The notes below the pieces were generated by a model. The model had not been told where the DNA came from, did no database searches, and saw nothing but the letters and a program-made list of their open reading frames with translations. DNA of 7,402 bases from Bacteroidota bacterium (lineage in GTDB: Bacteria; Bacteroidota; Bacteroidia; Cytophagales; Cyclobacteriaceae). Position 1 is the first letter of the stretch, and every line of letters begins with the position of its first letter. The DNA lies in contig JAEYXN010000323.1 of assembly GCA_023431285.1 (NCBI GenBank), forward strand, positions 1 through 7,402, given 5' to 3'. Made by a program: the position numbers and the translations under genes. Below, one piece after another: positions 6,533 to 7,402 of this stretch.

Positions 6533-6562
6533 TAATCATCCGATTAGCGAAGTAATCATTCG
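6533..6562. repeat. Phased TAATC/GATTA motifs upstream of the ATPase gene
   Basis: TAATCATCCG (6533-6542) and TAATCATTCG (6553-6562) are direct repeats 20 bp apart, about two helical turns, differing at one base. A reversed half-site GATTA (6542-6546) lies between them, so the first copy also forms TAATC-N4-GATTA. Such phased half-sites are typical of regulator binding, but no regulator can be named. The array is about 110-140 bp before the ATPase start. Confidence 0.35.
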
Positions 6563-6568
6563 GATAAA

Positions 6569-6670
6569 ATGGTCACCGACTACGAAGCTCTTGACAGTAA
6601 ATTGTTAACTTCAGGTCGTTTCCATTATTCACGACGACAGCTCCTTATTGCATCCTTTCAAACAGACTGA
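6569..6670 (+). other. 33-codon upstream reading frame, in frame with the ATPase gene
   Basis: ATG 6569 opens a 33-codon frame beginning MVTDYEALDSKLLTSGRF and ending at TGA 6668-6670. It is in the same reading frame as the ATPase gene and stops three bases before that gene's TTG. The peptide is not recognisable and not hydrophobic. It could be a leader peptide giving translational coupling to the ATPase, the remnant of a longer N-terminus cut by a nonsense mutation, or chance. TTGACA at 6591-6596 lies within it, but no matching -10 at normal spacing was found. Confidence 0.25.
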
Positions 6671-6673
6671 AAA

Positions 6674-7402
6674 TTGAGAACGCAGGCAGATATCATTGTC
6701 GAACAATCCGGCATAACCGGTCTCACCAACGCTGAAGTCATTCAATCAAGGGCGGCCAATGGTAACAACGAGATAAGTAGCAAAGAAAACTCAACGCTTG
6801 CATTGATCGGCGACCTCGTCAAGGAGCCGATGCTGATCCTCCTTGTGGTCGCGGCCACCATTTATTTTATCACAGGAAATACAGGGGACGGATTCTTTAT
6901 GGTTGCCGCTATCATCATTGTAACCGGCATCTCGATATTCCAGGAATCCAGAAGCAGGAAAGCACTTGACAAGTTACGCTCAATAACCCAACCGTTGTGC
7001 AGGGTTATCCGGAACCGGAAGATCATGACGATCCCCAGGGAAGAAGTAGTTCTGGGTGATTATGTAATCATTGAAGAAGGTGCATCCGTTCCAGCCGATG
7101 GAATTATAGTTCAATCCAACGACTTCACCGTAAACGAATCCATCCTTACCGGCGAGTCATTGCCCGTTCAAAAGGAGAGCAATGGTCAGAATAAAGTCTT
7201 TCAAGGCACACTTGTAGTCAGCGGACTCTCCATCTGCCAGATCACTGCGGTCGGTATGAACACCGCCCTCGGAAAAATCGGTAAATCACTGGAGAGTATC
7301 AGGAAGGAAACCACACCACTCCAGAAGCAGATCGGGAGTTTTGTCAGTAAGATGGCCGTGGTCGGAATCATCGTTTTCATGATCGTCTGGCTGATAAATT
7401 TC
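6674..7402 (+). CDS. P2-type cation-transporting ATPase (Ca2+-ATPase-like), N-terminal part
   Basis: The frame runs to the right edge with 243 residues visible. The first in-frame ATG (6830) lies inside the first membrane helix, and TGA at 6668 closes the frame upstream, so TTG 6674 is the most likely start. The N-terminal cation-ATPase domain contains ITGLTNAEVIQSR (14-26). It is followed by transmembrane helices near 52-67 and 74-89, the actuator domain (about 90-225) with VPADGI and the phosphatase motif TGES (159-162), and the start of a third helix (about 228-243). The phosphorylation motif DKTGT, nucleotide domain and ion-site helices would lie beyond the window; full-length members are about 850-900 residues. 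The class exports Ca2+ or other cations using ATP; the ion cannot be decided here. The gene diverges from the HPF-like gene across a region with an FNR-type site. Confidence 0.9.
   Translation, partial: MRTQADIIVEQSGITGLTNAEVIQSRAANGNNEISSKENSTLALIGDLVKEPMLILLVVAATIYFITGNTGDGFFMVAAIIIVTGISIFQESRSRKALDKLRSITQPLCRVIRNRKIMTIPREEVVLGDYVIIEEGASVPADGIIVQSNDFTVNESILTGESLPVQKESNGQNKVFQGTLVVSGLSICQITAVGMNTALGKIGKSLESIRKETTPLQKQIGSFVSKMAVVGIIVFMIVWLINF

Overview
The window looks like chromosomal DNA from a member of the Bacteroidota, probably a Cytophagales-like organism. This is inferred from three things: a SusB-type GH97 glycosidase, signal peptides ending just before Gln, and gene starts that mostly lack a Shine-Dalgarno sequence. 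Base composition appears moderate (high 40s % GC by eye, not computed). No rRNA, tRNA, CRISPR array, insertion sequence or phage gene was seen.

Layout. (1) Positions 1-890, plus strand: the 3' part of a ChrA-family chromate transporter, running in from the left edge. (2) Positions 891-985: a 16-bp perfect palindrome and a strong terminator hairpin that faces the minus-strand genes. (3) Positions 4519 down to 986, minus strand: a secreted type B carboxylesterase followed 24 nt later by a secreted GH97 alpha-glycosidase, probably one transcript ending at the terminator at 928-971. No SusC/SusD pair is visible beside them. (4) Positions 4520-4658: an intergenic stretch with an imperfect 38-bp inverted repeat. 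(5) Positions 5654 (or 5693) down to 4659, minus strand: a YdjM-family membrane protein, a putative metal-dependent hydrolase. (6) Positions 5655-6061, about 400 bp without an obvious large gene: several hairpins, a likely minus-strand terminator at 5785-5822, and a 31-codon minus-strand reading frame (5879-5974) that would encode a one-helix membrane peptide. (7) Positions 6376 down to 6062, minus strand: a short HPF/RaiA-like ribosome hibernation protein. (8) Positions 6377-6673: a divergent control region with a perfect FNR-type box (TTGAT-N4-ATCAA), phased TAATC/GATTA motifs and a 33-codon upstream reading frame. (9) Position 6674 to the right edge, plus strand: the N-terminal third or less of a P2-type cation (Ca2+-like) ATPase, apparently starting at TTG.

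How the genes may work together. The esterase and glycosidase would act on exported carbohydrate substrates, for example removing ester groups and then alpha-linked sugars; this is inferred from gene order only. The right-hand part resembles a stress or low-oxygen module: a ribosome hibernation factor and a cation pump diverge from a region carrying a consensus site for Crp/Fnr-family regulators, with a possible small membrane protein downstream of the hibernation gene. This regulatory reading, the start of the ATPase and the small membrane peptide are the parts most worth a second look. I found no clearly novel multi-gene system.
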